Below are positions 54,117 to 61,835 of a stretch of DNA of 64,000 nucleotides, piece by piece. A program made the position numbers and the translations under genes. Where the stretch lies: NCBI RefSeq assembly GCF_900177805.1, contig NZ_FXAX01000001.1, forward strand, positions 1,178,001 to 1,242,000. The letters run 5' to 3'. The number at the start of each line of letters is the position of its first letter. Position 1 is the stretch's first letter. This DNA comes from Fibrobacter sp. UWB13. Lineage in GTDB: Bacteria; Fibrobacterota; Fibrobacteria; Fibrobacterales; Fibrobacteraceae. Under the pieces are notes generated by a model, which saw only the letters and a list, made by a program, of their open reading frames with translations, was not told where the DNA came from and did no database searches.

Positions 54117-54527
54117 ATGACACATAAATTCAAAATTATTCCGCCAATACAAGGCGTCGCAAGTGTTTCTAGAACAGCTGTATCCAGCAACGACGTTCTT
54201 TTTTCATTCAAATATTTGGTTGAAGAATCATACAACAAGTGCAGCAACTCAAAATTTTTTACCGATTTACTTGGACGTTTCAAAAAATATTCGACAATAG
54301 GTTGGCAAGGAATCCGCGCTTCAGGGCGACATCAATGGGGCATGGAAAAAATGCCTGTTGGTCAGATTAAACATACCGCAAAAGTCGAATGTCTAACACC
54401 TGACGTAAAAGATTTGCACATTCTCCGTTCAAGCGGGGACAATCGCGTTTTAGTAGGATTACAGGAACAACAAGTATTTCACATTTTCTTCATAGAAGCC
54501 AGCTTCGGCGATATTAGCAATCACTGA
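54117..54527 (+). CDS. Small protein of unknown family, candidate toxin of a PanAT-type pair
   Basis: The 136-residue product (MTHKFKIIPPIQGV...) has no signal peptide or membrane segment. The C-terminus reads DNRVLVGLQEQQVFHIFFIEASFGDISNH, a beta-strand-rich ending of a kind seen in several small toxin-like proteins, but I cannot place it in a known toxin family. The frame is open back to 54030 inside the DUF4065 gene; I choose ATG 54117, six bases after that stop, as in coupled modules. No catalytic motif is recognised. Confidence 0.65.
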   Translation: MTHKFKIIPPIQGVASVSRTAVSSNDVLFSFKYLVEESYNKCSNSKFFTDLLGRFKKYSTIGWQGIRASGRHQWGMEKMPVGQIKHTAKVECLTPDVKDLHILRSSGDNRVLVGLQEQQVFHIFFIEASFGDISNH

Positions 54528-54557
54528 AAACTAGAGGCTTCCTGCGAAATCTTAAAG

Positions 54558-55175
54558 CTAGTCCTTTAAACAACGGACAGAAAACACATCGCGTCTGGAG
54601 GAGTAGTCCCAACCAGCACCATCTGAAAAATGACTTAAAAAGATATCATACGAATCTGGGTCAGTGCGTTCATATTTAGTAGCGCTCCAGAATTCCGCAA
54701 ATTCTCCTTCACGCTCATATTTTCCCCTGCCAATCGCAAAACCAGCAGGCAAAGCCGAGAACAAGAATGCATCCGTACCGTTGCCATCCTTAACCCAGCC
54801 ATTTGTGGCCTTTAGCATTTTACCCGCAATATTTTTTCCGCCAACGGCATCAATCAAAACTTGAAACTCATCCAATGTCGGCAAATGCCAACCCGTAGGA
54901 CAAGATTCCATCGCAGCAGCCCAAGTGTACAAGCGACCATACTTGGAACAATTTGCCGGATCATCGCCATAGCAATAGCTATTTTCCGTTTCGTAGTTCA
55001 GGTTCTGCGCCATCCATGTCTGCGAGCCGATAGTTACAGTTTTGTAGGTCTGACCATCGCGAGAGTCCGTTATAAGCCCGATTCGTTCGTCATCCGAATC
55101 ATTTGCCGAAGTTGACGAATCGCCGCCGCAAGCGATAAAGAATAGAGAAAACAAAAAGTGGATTAGCAATTTCAT
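54558..55175 (-). CDS. FISUMP-domain lipoprotein 3 (TIGR02145), short form
   Basis: The 205-residue product has a lipobox FIACGGD (about Cys16) and a short FISUMP domain: DSRDGQTYKTVTIGSQTWMAQNLNYET, GRLYTWAAAMES, CPTGWHLPTLDEF, FSALPAGFAIG and final VRCLKD. It lacks the 25-40 residue insertion between the WAAA and CPxGWHLP motifs that the other two copies have. A TATATTTG box lies about 65 bp upstream. Its linker (SANDSDDE) is very close to that of FISUMP 2, indicating recent duplication. Confidence 0.92.
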   Translation of the reverse strand: MKLLIHFLFSLFFIACGGDSSTSANDSDDERIGLITDSRDGQTYKTVTIGSQTWMAQNLNYETENSYCYGDDPANCSKYGRLYTWAAAMESCPTGWHLPTLDEFQVLIDAVGGKNIAGKMLKATNGWVKDGNGTDAFLFSALPAGFAIGRGKYEREGEFAEFWSATKYERTDPDSYDIFLSHFSDGAGWDYSSRRDVFSVRCLKD

Positions 55176-55293
55176 GACAGACGCCTTTCAATAAACATTT
55201 TAGAATGATTTTCTTTATTACAAATATAGCCTTTTCGCACTAAGAAACCTCTAAAATTTGCTTTGAACAATCATATTAATTATCTTTTAAACG

Positions 55294-57864
55294 ATGCTTG
55301 ATTACATTTCGATTCGCGGTTGCAGACTCCATAATTTAAAGAATGTCAACGCCCAGTTTCCGCTGGGGAAAATTACGGTTGTATGCGGACCATCGGGTTG
55401 CGGAAAATCGACGCTCGTGATGGACACGCTCCATGGAGAAAGCAAGCGACGTTACCTAGAGACGCTCTCGCCTTTTGCGGCAGATTTACTCGGAGGCAAG
55501 CGAACGATTCCGCTGGACAGCGCCGAAGGACTCCCGGCAAGTTTAGCGATTGCCGCCACGCGTGGAGAAGCCCCCGCAAAAGCATCAGCGCTTTCGATTG
55601 CCGAATGTGATAACGCATTGCGAACATTGTTTGCCGCATTTGCAAAGCCCGCCTGCCCCATTTGCGGAGCTCCGATGGTGAGCCAGAGCCGCGAAGAGAT
55701 TATTCGCGAAATTGCGGGAATGCCAATAGGGACGAAGCTACAGTTCTTGGCGAAAATCGAAACGGGAAATGCGGAAATGGCGACCCCGTCCCCATACGCG
55801 GATCATGACCACATAAGAGCTAAAGCTCTAAGTGGTCAAAGACAACAAGTGCGGGGTGACATCAATGCAGACAGGAATGACAAAAAGAAAGCGCAGAGTA
55901 AGAGTCGCACGACGTTGGATAAACTGTCGGCCGTATTTTTGGCACAAGGTTTTACGCGAGCGTTGGCCGATGGCACGATGTATTCGCTAGCAGACTTGCT
56001 CCCTGGCGAAAAGGTTTTGACGCCCAAAGAATTTTTCATCATCGTTGATAGAATCATCGTTCGTGAAAACACACGCACACGAATCGCAGAAGCCGTTGAC
56101 GGTACGCTAAAGCTCACGCACTCTGCAATTACGCTTGACATTGCTGGCGAACGCAAGTTCTATAGTACAAAGCCGTGCTGCCCGAATGCAAACGACAAAC
56201 AGCACCAAACAAGCGACATACAAGAAACCATCGCGAGCCTAGATGCGCGTGCGTTCTCGCCATACAGCCGCACCAGCGTCTGCGAATACTGCGAAGGCAC
56301 GGGAATCATTCAAGAAGCTGCCCCAGCAAAAATCAACGAGAAAGGAGGCGGCAAAGGTCGCGCTGAATCCAATGTAGAAAGTGACGAGGACGAAAACGCA
56401 GAATGCTCGCACTGTCACGGGCTCCGCCTCAAGAAAACATACTTGAACGCGACTGTGGATGATATCAGTTACAAGCAAATTCTCACGACGGAATTTGCAA
56501 ATTTGCCAGAACATCTGCACAAAATTTTCGATAACAAAATCGGACAGAACTTAAAAGCGACATTCAATTCGCTTCTCGATCGCATTGAAGCGATTAACGA
56601 TTTGGGCATTGGTTACCTCACGCCAGGACGCGCGGGGCAAACGCTTTCTGGCGGCGAATTGCAAAGACTCAAACTCGCAAGCCTCAGTACAGGGCATTTG
56701 AATGGTCTTTTGATAGCGCTTGACGAACCCGCCAGCGGTCTCCATGCCAGCGATGTCACGGCTCTTTGGAAAGTTCTCGAGAAAATCCGCAAGCGCGGCA
56801 ACACGCTCGTACTTATCGAACACAATCCGCAAATCATCAAGCGAGCTGATTACATCATTGAAATGGGGCCGGGCGCAGGCGAAAAAGGCGGCGAGATTTT
56901 GTTCCAGGGCAACCGCGACGAAGTGCTTGAAAACCCAGGCTCGCCCACGGGAATGTGGATTAGGAAATTAGACGAAAGTGGAGATTCCCGCTCGGCGGCA
57001 ATCCAAAACACCAAAGAAAGCACAGCGATTCTCGTTGATAACTTCGCGAAGTTCGACATGGCACCGGTGAACGCAGCCTTCCCCATCAACAAATTCAGCG
57101 TGATTACAGGCCAAAGCGGCAGCGGAAAATCGACGCTCCTTTTTGAAAACATCGCCAAACGCGCCAAAGCCGAAGAATTCAAAAAGCTCGGCATCGACGC
57201 ACTTTCCATCCTCACGACCGGTGATTTTCACGGGAGCAAACGCAGCACCGTCTTGAGCGCCATCGGCCTCACCACACTATTACGCGACTTGTTCGCCAAA
57301 CTTCCCGAAAGCAAAGTACGTGGCTACACCGCCTCCAAATTCAGCATGCACGCCCCCGGCGGTCGCTGCGAAAATTGCAAAGGCGAAGGAGTCATCTACG
57401 ATCCGCTCGGCTACGAAGAATCCGAATGTCCCGTTTGCCTCGGCAAGCGCTTCCGCGATGAAGTCTTGGAAATCCGATTCAAGTCGCTTTCCATAGCCGA
57501 CATCTTGGACATGGAAATCGGTAGTGCATACAAGCTATTCACGAACATGAAGCCGTTCGCTGAAAAACTGAAACCGCTTGTAGACACAGGCCTTGACTAC
57601 TTGAAACTCGGTCAAACGACAGCACACCTCTCCGGTGGCGAACGCGCTCGACTCCGCCTCTCCATTACACTCGCGCGAGCCAAAGCCCCGAACACATTGT
57701 TCCTCTTTGACGAACCCGCTCGCGGTCTCCATCAAAAGGATATCCAGCAGTTGCTCGGGCTCATTCACGGACTTTGCAATGCCGGCCACACCGTCATTGC
57801 TATTGAACATGCACAAGACTTCGTCGACGCCGCGGATTATGTTGTCGAATTGAAGAGAGGCTAG
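55294..57864 (+). CDS. UvrA paralogue (excinuclease ABC subunit A-like) with in-frame repeat insertion
   Basis: The 856-residue protein has two ABC ATPase halves: Walker A GPSGCGKST (about 30-38) and GQSGSGKST (about 607-615), signatures LSGGELQR and LSGGERAR, Walker B LLIALDEPASG and LFLFDEPARG, and three CxxC pairs (CPICG, CEYC/CSHC, CENC...CPVC). It is shorter than canonical UvrA (about 940), with most of the insertion domain replaced by a low-complexity stretch (GGGKGRAESNVESDEDE). Residues 162-199 are encoded by a copy of the palindromic repeat at 18363, placed in the loop matching the GRKGE loop of the UvrB-binding domain. It may act in damage or drug-adduct handling independently of UvrB; that is inference. 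Confidence 0.9.
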   Translation: MLDYISIRGCRLHNLKNVNAQFPLGKITVVCGPSGCGKSTLVMDTLHGESKRRYLETLSPFAADLLGGKRTIPLDSAEGLPASLAIAATRGEAPAKASALSIAECDNALRTLFAAFAKPACPICGAPMVSQSREEIIREIAGMPIGTKLQFLAKIETGNAEMATPSPYADHDHIRAKALSGQRQQVRGDINADRNDKKKAQSKSRTTLDKLSAVFLAQGFTRALADGTMYSLADLLPGEKVLTPKEFFIIVDRIIVRENTRTRIAEAVDGTLKLTHSAITLDIAGERKFYSTKPCCPNANDKQHQTSDIQETIASLDARAFSPYSRTSVCEYCEGTGIIQEAAPAKINEKGGGKGRAESNVESDEDENAECSHCHGLRLKKTYLNATVDDISYKQILTTEFANLPEHLHKIFDNKIGQNLKATFNSLLDRIEAINDLGIGYLTPGRAGQTLSGGELQRLKLASLSTGHLNGLLIALDEPASGLHASDVTALWKVLEKIRKRGNTLVLIEHNPQIIKRADYIIEMGPGAGEKGGEILFQGNRDEVLENPGSPTGMWIRKLDESGDSRSAAIQNTKESTAILVDNFAKFDMAPVNAAFPINKFSVITGQSGSGKSTLLFENIAKRAKAEEFKKLGIDALSILTTGDFHGSKRSTVLSAIGLTTLLRDLFAKLPESKVRGYTASKFSMHAPGGRCENCKGEGVIYDPLGYEESECPVCLGKRFRDEVLEIRFKSLSIADILDMEIGSAYKLFTNMKPFAEKLKPLVDTGLDYLKLGQTTAHLSGGERARLRLSITLARAKAPNTLFLFDEPARGLHQKDIQQLLGLIHGLCNAGHTVIAIEHAQDFVDAADYVVELKRG
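55777..55862. repeat. 86-bp palindromic dispersed repeat, coding copy
   Basis: Outer stem ACCCCG / CGGGGT (55783-55788, 55852-55857), inner hairpin GACCAC / GTGGTC (55807-55812, 55832-55837) with nested AGAGCT / AGCTCT. Compared with 18363-18448, base pairs have changed on both sides (T-A to C-G in two stems), so the fold is conserved. Confidence 0.88.
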
Positions 57865-57885
57865 GAGTCGTTAATTAGGAGTTTA
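57862..57885. repeat. Short heptad repeat starting on the UvrA-like stop codon
   Basis: TAGGAGT, CGTTAAT, TAGGAGT. The first TAG is the stop codon and the second TAGGAGT supplies the GGAG ribosome site of the GH18 gene. Confidence 0.65.
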
Positions 57886-57888
57886 AAG

Positions 57889-59145
57889 ATGAAGAATAGA
57901 ATTTCACATATTTTTGCAACGTTCGTTGCAACCGCTATTTTCACTCTCGCCGGTATTAGTTCCGCATGGGCCGCTCCACTGTTTATCGGCTACTATCCCG
58001 ATTGGGGGAAATGGCACAAGCCCGCCTACACTGTAGATAAAGTTCCGTACAACAAATTAACACACGTGCTGTGGAGTTTCATCACGCCAAACACGGATGG
58101 TTCATTGCGCGGAGATGCCGCAGAAGACCCAAGCGCACTCGACGAAATGGTAACGCTCGCCCATGCAGCCGGTACAAAAGTCATCGTCTCGCTCGGCGGT
58201 GGCGGACAAAGCGACAACTTCGTGCCCGTTGCATCAAACGATGCGCTCCGTCAAAAATTCGTCGCAAACCTCGTCAAATACGTCGCTGACCACAATCTCG
58301 ACGGGCTCGACATGGACTGGGAATGGGAATACAATCCCGTCCCCGAGGCAGACACTATCGCCTACAACAAATTGCTCACAGAGCTACGCGAAGCCCTCCC
58401 CAAAGACAAAAGCCTTTCGGCAGCACTTCCCTGCTCGCCCTATTACGGGAAATGGTTCACAGCCGAAGTCCTCGTGAAAAACTTGGACTGGTTCGGATTC
58501 ATGACCTACGACATGACCGGCGACTGGGATGACAAAGCCATGTTCGATTCGCCGCTATACCCGCACGATGGATACACCACATGGTCGTGGGAAGAAACAC
58601 GCGACTATTGGAAAAAGCGCGGCGTCCCGACAGAAAAGATGGTCTTCGGAATTCCGTCATTCGGGTTTCAATTTCAAGGAGCAACAGGACCGGGCTCCGA
58701 CTTTACCAAAGGAACCGCCAAGCAAATCGCATACAAAGATATCGTCACAAACACCGACTGGAAATACTTCTATGACAGCGTCGCTGTAGAGCCCTACGGC
58801 ATATCTTCAACCGGATACGTGACCTTCGAAGACCCGCATTCTTCCGCCGTAAAATCGCGTTGGGTCAAGGAAAATGGTTACGCCGGCATCATGGTCTGGG
58901 AAGTTTCGCACGACTACATCGAAGGCGTCGGGAATCCGATTCTTGATAGCATTGCTGTTGTATTGCGCGAAGGAACTACAGGAATCCGCGACATTCACAA
59001 GAAGCGCGCGACAGGCTCTCGGCTAGACGCCTCGAAAACCCCGAATGCGCAAACAACGCGCGTAGATGTACTCGGAAAAAGCGTGCAAAACGCAGGCCGC
59101 GAAAGCCGTTTAAAGAACAAGTTTATTTTTAAAGTGGAACAGTAA
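57889..59145 (+). CDS. Secreted GH18 family glycoside hydrolase (chitinase-like)
   Basis: GH18 enzymes hydrolyse chitin or related N-acetylglucosamine polymers by substrate-assisted catalysis. The 418-residue product has a signal peptide (1-28, ending SAWAA), YYPDWGKW near the start of the TIM barrel, SLGGGG, the catalytic DGLDMDWEWE (about 141-150, Glu as acid), FGFMTYDM and a late GIMVWEVSHD. The last 40 residues resemble a shortened sorting tail (TRVDVLGKSVQNAG). It may also serve cell-wall turnover or fungal-wall use in the gut; this is inferred. Confidence 0.92.
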   Translation: MKNRISHIFATFVATAIFTLAGISSAWAAPLFIGYYPDWGKWHKPAYTVDKVPYNKLTHVLWSFITPNTDGSLRGDAAEDPSALDEMVTLAHAAGTKVIVSLGGGGQSDNFVPVASNDALRQKFVANLVKYVADHNLDGLDMDWEWEYNPVPEADTIAYNKLLTELREALPKDKSLSAALPCSPYYGKWFTAEVLVKNLDWFGFMTYDMTGDWDDKAMFDSPLYPHDGYTTWSWEETRDYWKKRGVPTEKMVFGIPSFGFQFQGATGPGSDFTKGTAKQIAYKDIVTNTDWKYFYDSVAVEPYGISSTGYVTFEDPHSSAVKSRWVKENGYAGIMVWEVSHDYIEGVGNPILDSIAVVLREGTTGIRDIHKKRATGSRLDASKTPNAQTTRVDVLGKSVQNAGRESRLKNKFIFKVEQ

Positions 59146-59159
59146 ATATTCCTTTCCCC

Positions 59160-59188
59160 TTGCCAAATATCTTTTACTTTAGTATAAT
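59160..59188 (+). promoter_or_regulatory. Sigma70-like promoter of the Fur-family/COG0523 operon
   Basis: TTGCCA (59160-59165), 17-bp spacer, TATAAT (59183-59188), partly overlapped by the palindromic operator. Confidence 0.7.
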
Positions 59189-59208
59189 TTGATAACGATT
59201 ATCAAATT
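59186..59208 (+). promoter_or_regulatory. Fur/Zur-type palindromic operator
   Basis: Perfect 10-bp arms AATTTGATAA and TTATCAAATT separated by CGA. The centre TGATAAC-G-ATTATCA is close to the Fur-family 7-1-7 pattern. It overlaps the -10 and transcription start, fitting autorepression. Confidence 0.75.
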
Positions 59209-59219
59209 TAGAGATAAGC

Positions 59220-59636
59220 ATGGGCATTATTAAATACAAAACCAAACAGCAGGAACTGCTCCTATCTTGTTTCAAAGCGATGCAAGGCCGCCATTTCACA
59301 GCAGAAGATGTGTCGGCTTATTTCCAGAAGCAGAACATTTCTATCGGCATTGCAACTATTTACCGCCAGATTGAAAAGTTTGTGGCGATGGGCGTTGTTC
59401 AAAAGTATTTCCTTGGCGAACAAAATGCCGCCTGCTTCCAATACATGGGCGAAGAATGCCACAAAGAAGTTTCGCATTTTCACCTGAAGTGCGAAAAATG
59501 CGGCACGCTCATCCATCTCGAATGTCACGATCTTGAACAGCTGAGTTCGCACCTGATGGCAGAACACGGTTTTGCACTTGATCCATTCCGCACTGTTTTT
59601 TACGGACTCTGTGAGAACTGCCGCCTAGCGAGCTAA
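59220..59636 (+). CDS. Fur-family metal-responsive regulator (probably Zur-like)
   Basis: The 138-residue protein has an N-terminal winged helix (FTAEDVSAYFQKQNISIGIATIYRQIEKF), and C-terminal metal sites: HFHLKCEKCGTLIHLECHD and CENC, giving the structural-zinc CxxC pair set. Fur-family proteins repress metal-uptake genes when metal is bound. It is co-transcribed with a COG0523 GTPase, whose best-known partners are zinc-starvation genes, and lies behind a Fur-type palindrome, so Zur is likeliest. Iron, manganese and peroxide sensing are not excluded. Confidence 0.9.
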   Translation: MGIIKYKTKQQELLLSCFKAMQGRHFTAEDVSAYFQKQNISIGIATIYRQIEKFVAMGVVQKYFLGEQNAACFQYMGEECHKEVSHFHLKCEKCGTLIHLECHDLEQLSSHLMAEHGFALDPFRTVFYGLCENCRLAS

Positions 59637-59672
59637 CAACTTAATTACATAATTTTTTAACAAAGGATTCTT

Positions 59673-60830
59673 ATGAAAAAGAATAAGAAACCGGTGGTAC
59701 TCATCACCGGGTATTTGGGGTCGGGTAAAACCACGCTTTTGAACAATCTTCTCAAGCAAGAAAAGAGAAAAGTCGCCCTCATCGTAAACGATATGGGAAG
59801 CATCAATGTCGATGCCGAGATTTTGAAAAAGAACGGTTCGAACGTCACCGAATGCCCGATGTTCGAATTGCAAAACGGTTGCATCTGCTGCACGTTGCGC
59901 GATGAATTCATCCAGCAGATTGAAAAAATTTCCAACCTCGATTCCATTGAAGTCGTATTTGTCGAAGCCTCCGGCATCAGCGATCCGGGTGCGGTGAGCG
60001 CAAGTTTCCTTGCTTACGAAGAAGACAATTCAAATACGAATGTCTACTTGACTTCCATCGTCACTGTTGTTGATGGCGACAGAATTTATCGTGAATTCCT
60101 TAGCGAATTAAAGCAGAAAAAAGAAGAAAGAGATTCGCTCGCCGAAAAATACGATTTAAGCGATGAAGAAATTTCGACACTGATTGTAGACCAGATTGAA
60201 TTCTGCAATTTCATCATTTTGAACAAGTGCGATTTACTCAGCGCAGACCAGCTCAAGGAAGTGGAATCTATCGTTCGCGATTTCCAGCCTCGCGCCCCGA
60301 TTATCCATTCCGTCAACGGCGATATCGACATCGAAAAAATCATGACGACAAAGCCGTTCAACTATGATCAAATTGATTCCTCTTCGGCCATCCAGAAGGC
60401 TACCGCAACATTAACCCAGCCAGGTCGCAAGAACAATGGTTGCGTTGACGAATACGGAATTACATCGTTTGTTTTCGAAGCTAGACGCCCGTTCAACAGA
60501 ACCCGCTTTATGGAATTTGTCAACAACAGATACCCGTCACAGCTTATCCGTTCCAAGGGCTACATCTGGTTTTCAGACGCCAGCAAGGACGTGCAGCTTT
60601 TCGAACAGGCAGGTCGTAATTCCTCGATTTTGCCCGTTTCGTATTGGATTGATGCTCTGCGCGAAGACGTTAAGCAATCGTACATCGCCGAAAATCCAGA
60701 AATCAAAGAAAACTGGGACACTCAATTTGGCGACCGCGAAAACCAGGTTGTGTTCATCGGCAAAGGCTACAACAAGGACGACATCATTGTCGAGCTTGAA
60801 AAATGCCTTGATGAAAGAGCGTACGCTTAA
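59673..60830 (+). CDS. COG0523 / CobW-family GTPase, putative zinc metallochaperone
   Basis: The 385-residue G3E GTPase has Walker A TGYLGSGKTTLL (about 12-23), the metal-binding GCICCTLRD (CxCC, about 72-80), Walker B VVFVEASG, NKCD for guanine recognition, and the C-terminal CobW_C domain (SFVFEARRPFNRTRF). Family members deliver zinc or cobalt to client enzymes. Its position 36 bp after a Fur-type gene suggests zinc-limitation expression. The GTPase could serve metal supply together with the orphan ZnuB at 6201-7007, by inference. Confidence 0.93.
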   Translation: MKKNKKPVVLITGYLGSGKTTLLNNLLKQEKRKVALIVNDMGSINVDAEILKKNGSNVTECPMFELQNGCICCTLRDEFIQQIEKISNLDSIEVVFVEASGISDPGAVSASFLAYEEDNSNTNVYLTSIVTVVDGDRIYREFLSELKQKKEERDSLAEKYDLSDEEISTLIVDQIEFCNFIILNKCDLLSADQLKEVESIVRDFQPRAPIIHSVNGDIDIEKIMTTKPFNYDQIDSSSAIQKATATLTQPGRKNNGCVDEYGITSFVFEARRPFNRTRFMEFVNNRYPSQLIRSKGYIWFSDASKDVQLFEQAGRNSSILPVSYWIDALREDVKQSYIAENPEIKENWDTQFGDRENQVVFIGKGYNKDDIIVELEKCLDERAYA

Positions 60831-60874
60831 CGGATATCACAAAATATTTGCTTAACCGCAAAAAATTCGAAAAA

Positions 60875-60908
60875 AGGGCGACCAGACAATCACTGAGTCG
60901 CCTTTTTG
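60875..60908 (+). terminator. Terminator of the Fur-family/COG0523 operon
   Basis: GGCGAC / GTCGCC stem around a longer loop, preceded by A's and followed by TTTTTG. Confidence 0.7.
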
Positions 60909-60910
60909 TT

Positions 60911-60918
60911 TATATTCG
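60911..60918 (+). promoter_or_regulatory. TATATTCG box of the kinase-like gene (leaderless arrangement)
   Basis: The box is followed by TAATT and ATG 60924. It directly abuts the upstream terminator, and no Shine-Dalgarno is present. Confidence 0.5.
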
Positions 60919-60923
60919 TAATT

Positions 60924-61835
60924 ATGAATTACAAACAGATCAATTTAAATGACTGGGAATTGCAAGGGGAAGGGGCTTTCGGAGAAAGCTACTTTTCAAA
61001 AACAGATTCGAGCATTATGCTCAAGCTCATGAAACCTGAGGGGCGCAAGGAAGACATTATCGCAGAGTTTGAAAACTCTAGAAAGATCGCTTCCGTCGGC
61101 TTTAAAACTCCTGCAGCAATCGAACTGGTTGAAGAAAGTCAATCGGGACGCCTTGGCATAATCTATGAGAAAGTGCAAGAAAAAATTTCGTTCACAAGGA
61201 TGATTCACGACAATCCAAGAGACCTGCCCCGCATCGCAAAAATCCACGCCGAAGAAGCGAAAAAATTTCATGGCATAAACTGCGACCCAACCCAATTCTT
61301 GTGCTATAAAGAAACCATACGCAAGGCCATTCCAAAGCTATTCACATTCAAGAAGCACAAAGATATCTTGAAGGCCGCTATAGAGCTAGTTCCTGACAGC
61401 TATGGTTGCCTACAGTACGATTTCCAGCCTGGCAATATCGTACATTCAAACAAGACCGGTGAAAATTACTGGATAGACATGGGCGATTTCGGCTATGGGC
61501 ATTACCTTTTTGATATAGCCTTTCTGTACATGTTTACCAACATTCTTTGTACCAAAAAGAGCGTGCAACAAATATTTCACATGACAGAACAACAGTTGCG
61601 CGATTACTGGGTGGAATTTACAGCCGCATATTTTGGCAGATCAATTCAACCAGACGAAATGTTCGGGAAAAAGATTCGGCTTCACTTAGCCATGGCTGTG
61701 ACTATAAAATACCATATGATTCCTGCTCCGGGACCAATAAAGTATATCATATTGAATATTATGCTTAGAAACGCCCTCAAGGGAATCACTCTGGAAGACG
61801 TTGCCGACATAATGGCGGCGGAAGTTAGTTTCTAG
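60924..61835 (+). CDS. Aminoglycoside-phosphotransferase-fold kinase-like protein (TIGR02172-like)
   Basis: The 303-residue protein has a glycine-rich start (LQGEGAFGESYFS), a Lys in the phosphate-binding strand (IMLKLM), the catalytic loop LQYDFQPGNIV and metal motif YWIDMGDFGYGHYLFDIAF. The usual HxD of APH kinases reads QYD here, so the first histidine is missing although Asp and Asn are kept. It resembles the Fibrobacter paralogous family TIGR02172, whose substrate is unknown. I start at ATG 60924, six codons inside the longest frame, because the upstream six codons lie within the terminator and promoter box. Its stop overlaps the convergent GH53 gene by four bases. Confidence 0.8.
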   Translation: MNYKQINLNDWELQGEGAFGESYFSKTDSSIMLKLMKPEGRKEDIIAEFENSRKIASVGFKTPAAIELVEESQSGRLGIIYEKVQEKISFTRMIHDNPRDLPRIAKIHAEEAKKFHGINCDPTQFLCYKETIRKAIPKLFTFKKHKDILKAAIELVPDSYGCLQYDFQPGNIVHSNKTGENYWIDMGDFGYGHYLFDIAFLYMFTNILCTKKSVQQIFHMTEQQLRDYWVEFTAAYFGRSIQPDEMFGKKIRLHLAMAVTIKYHMIPAPGPIKYIILNIMLRNALKGITLEDVADIMAAEVSF

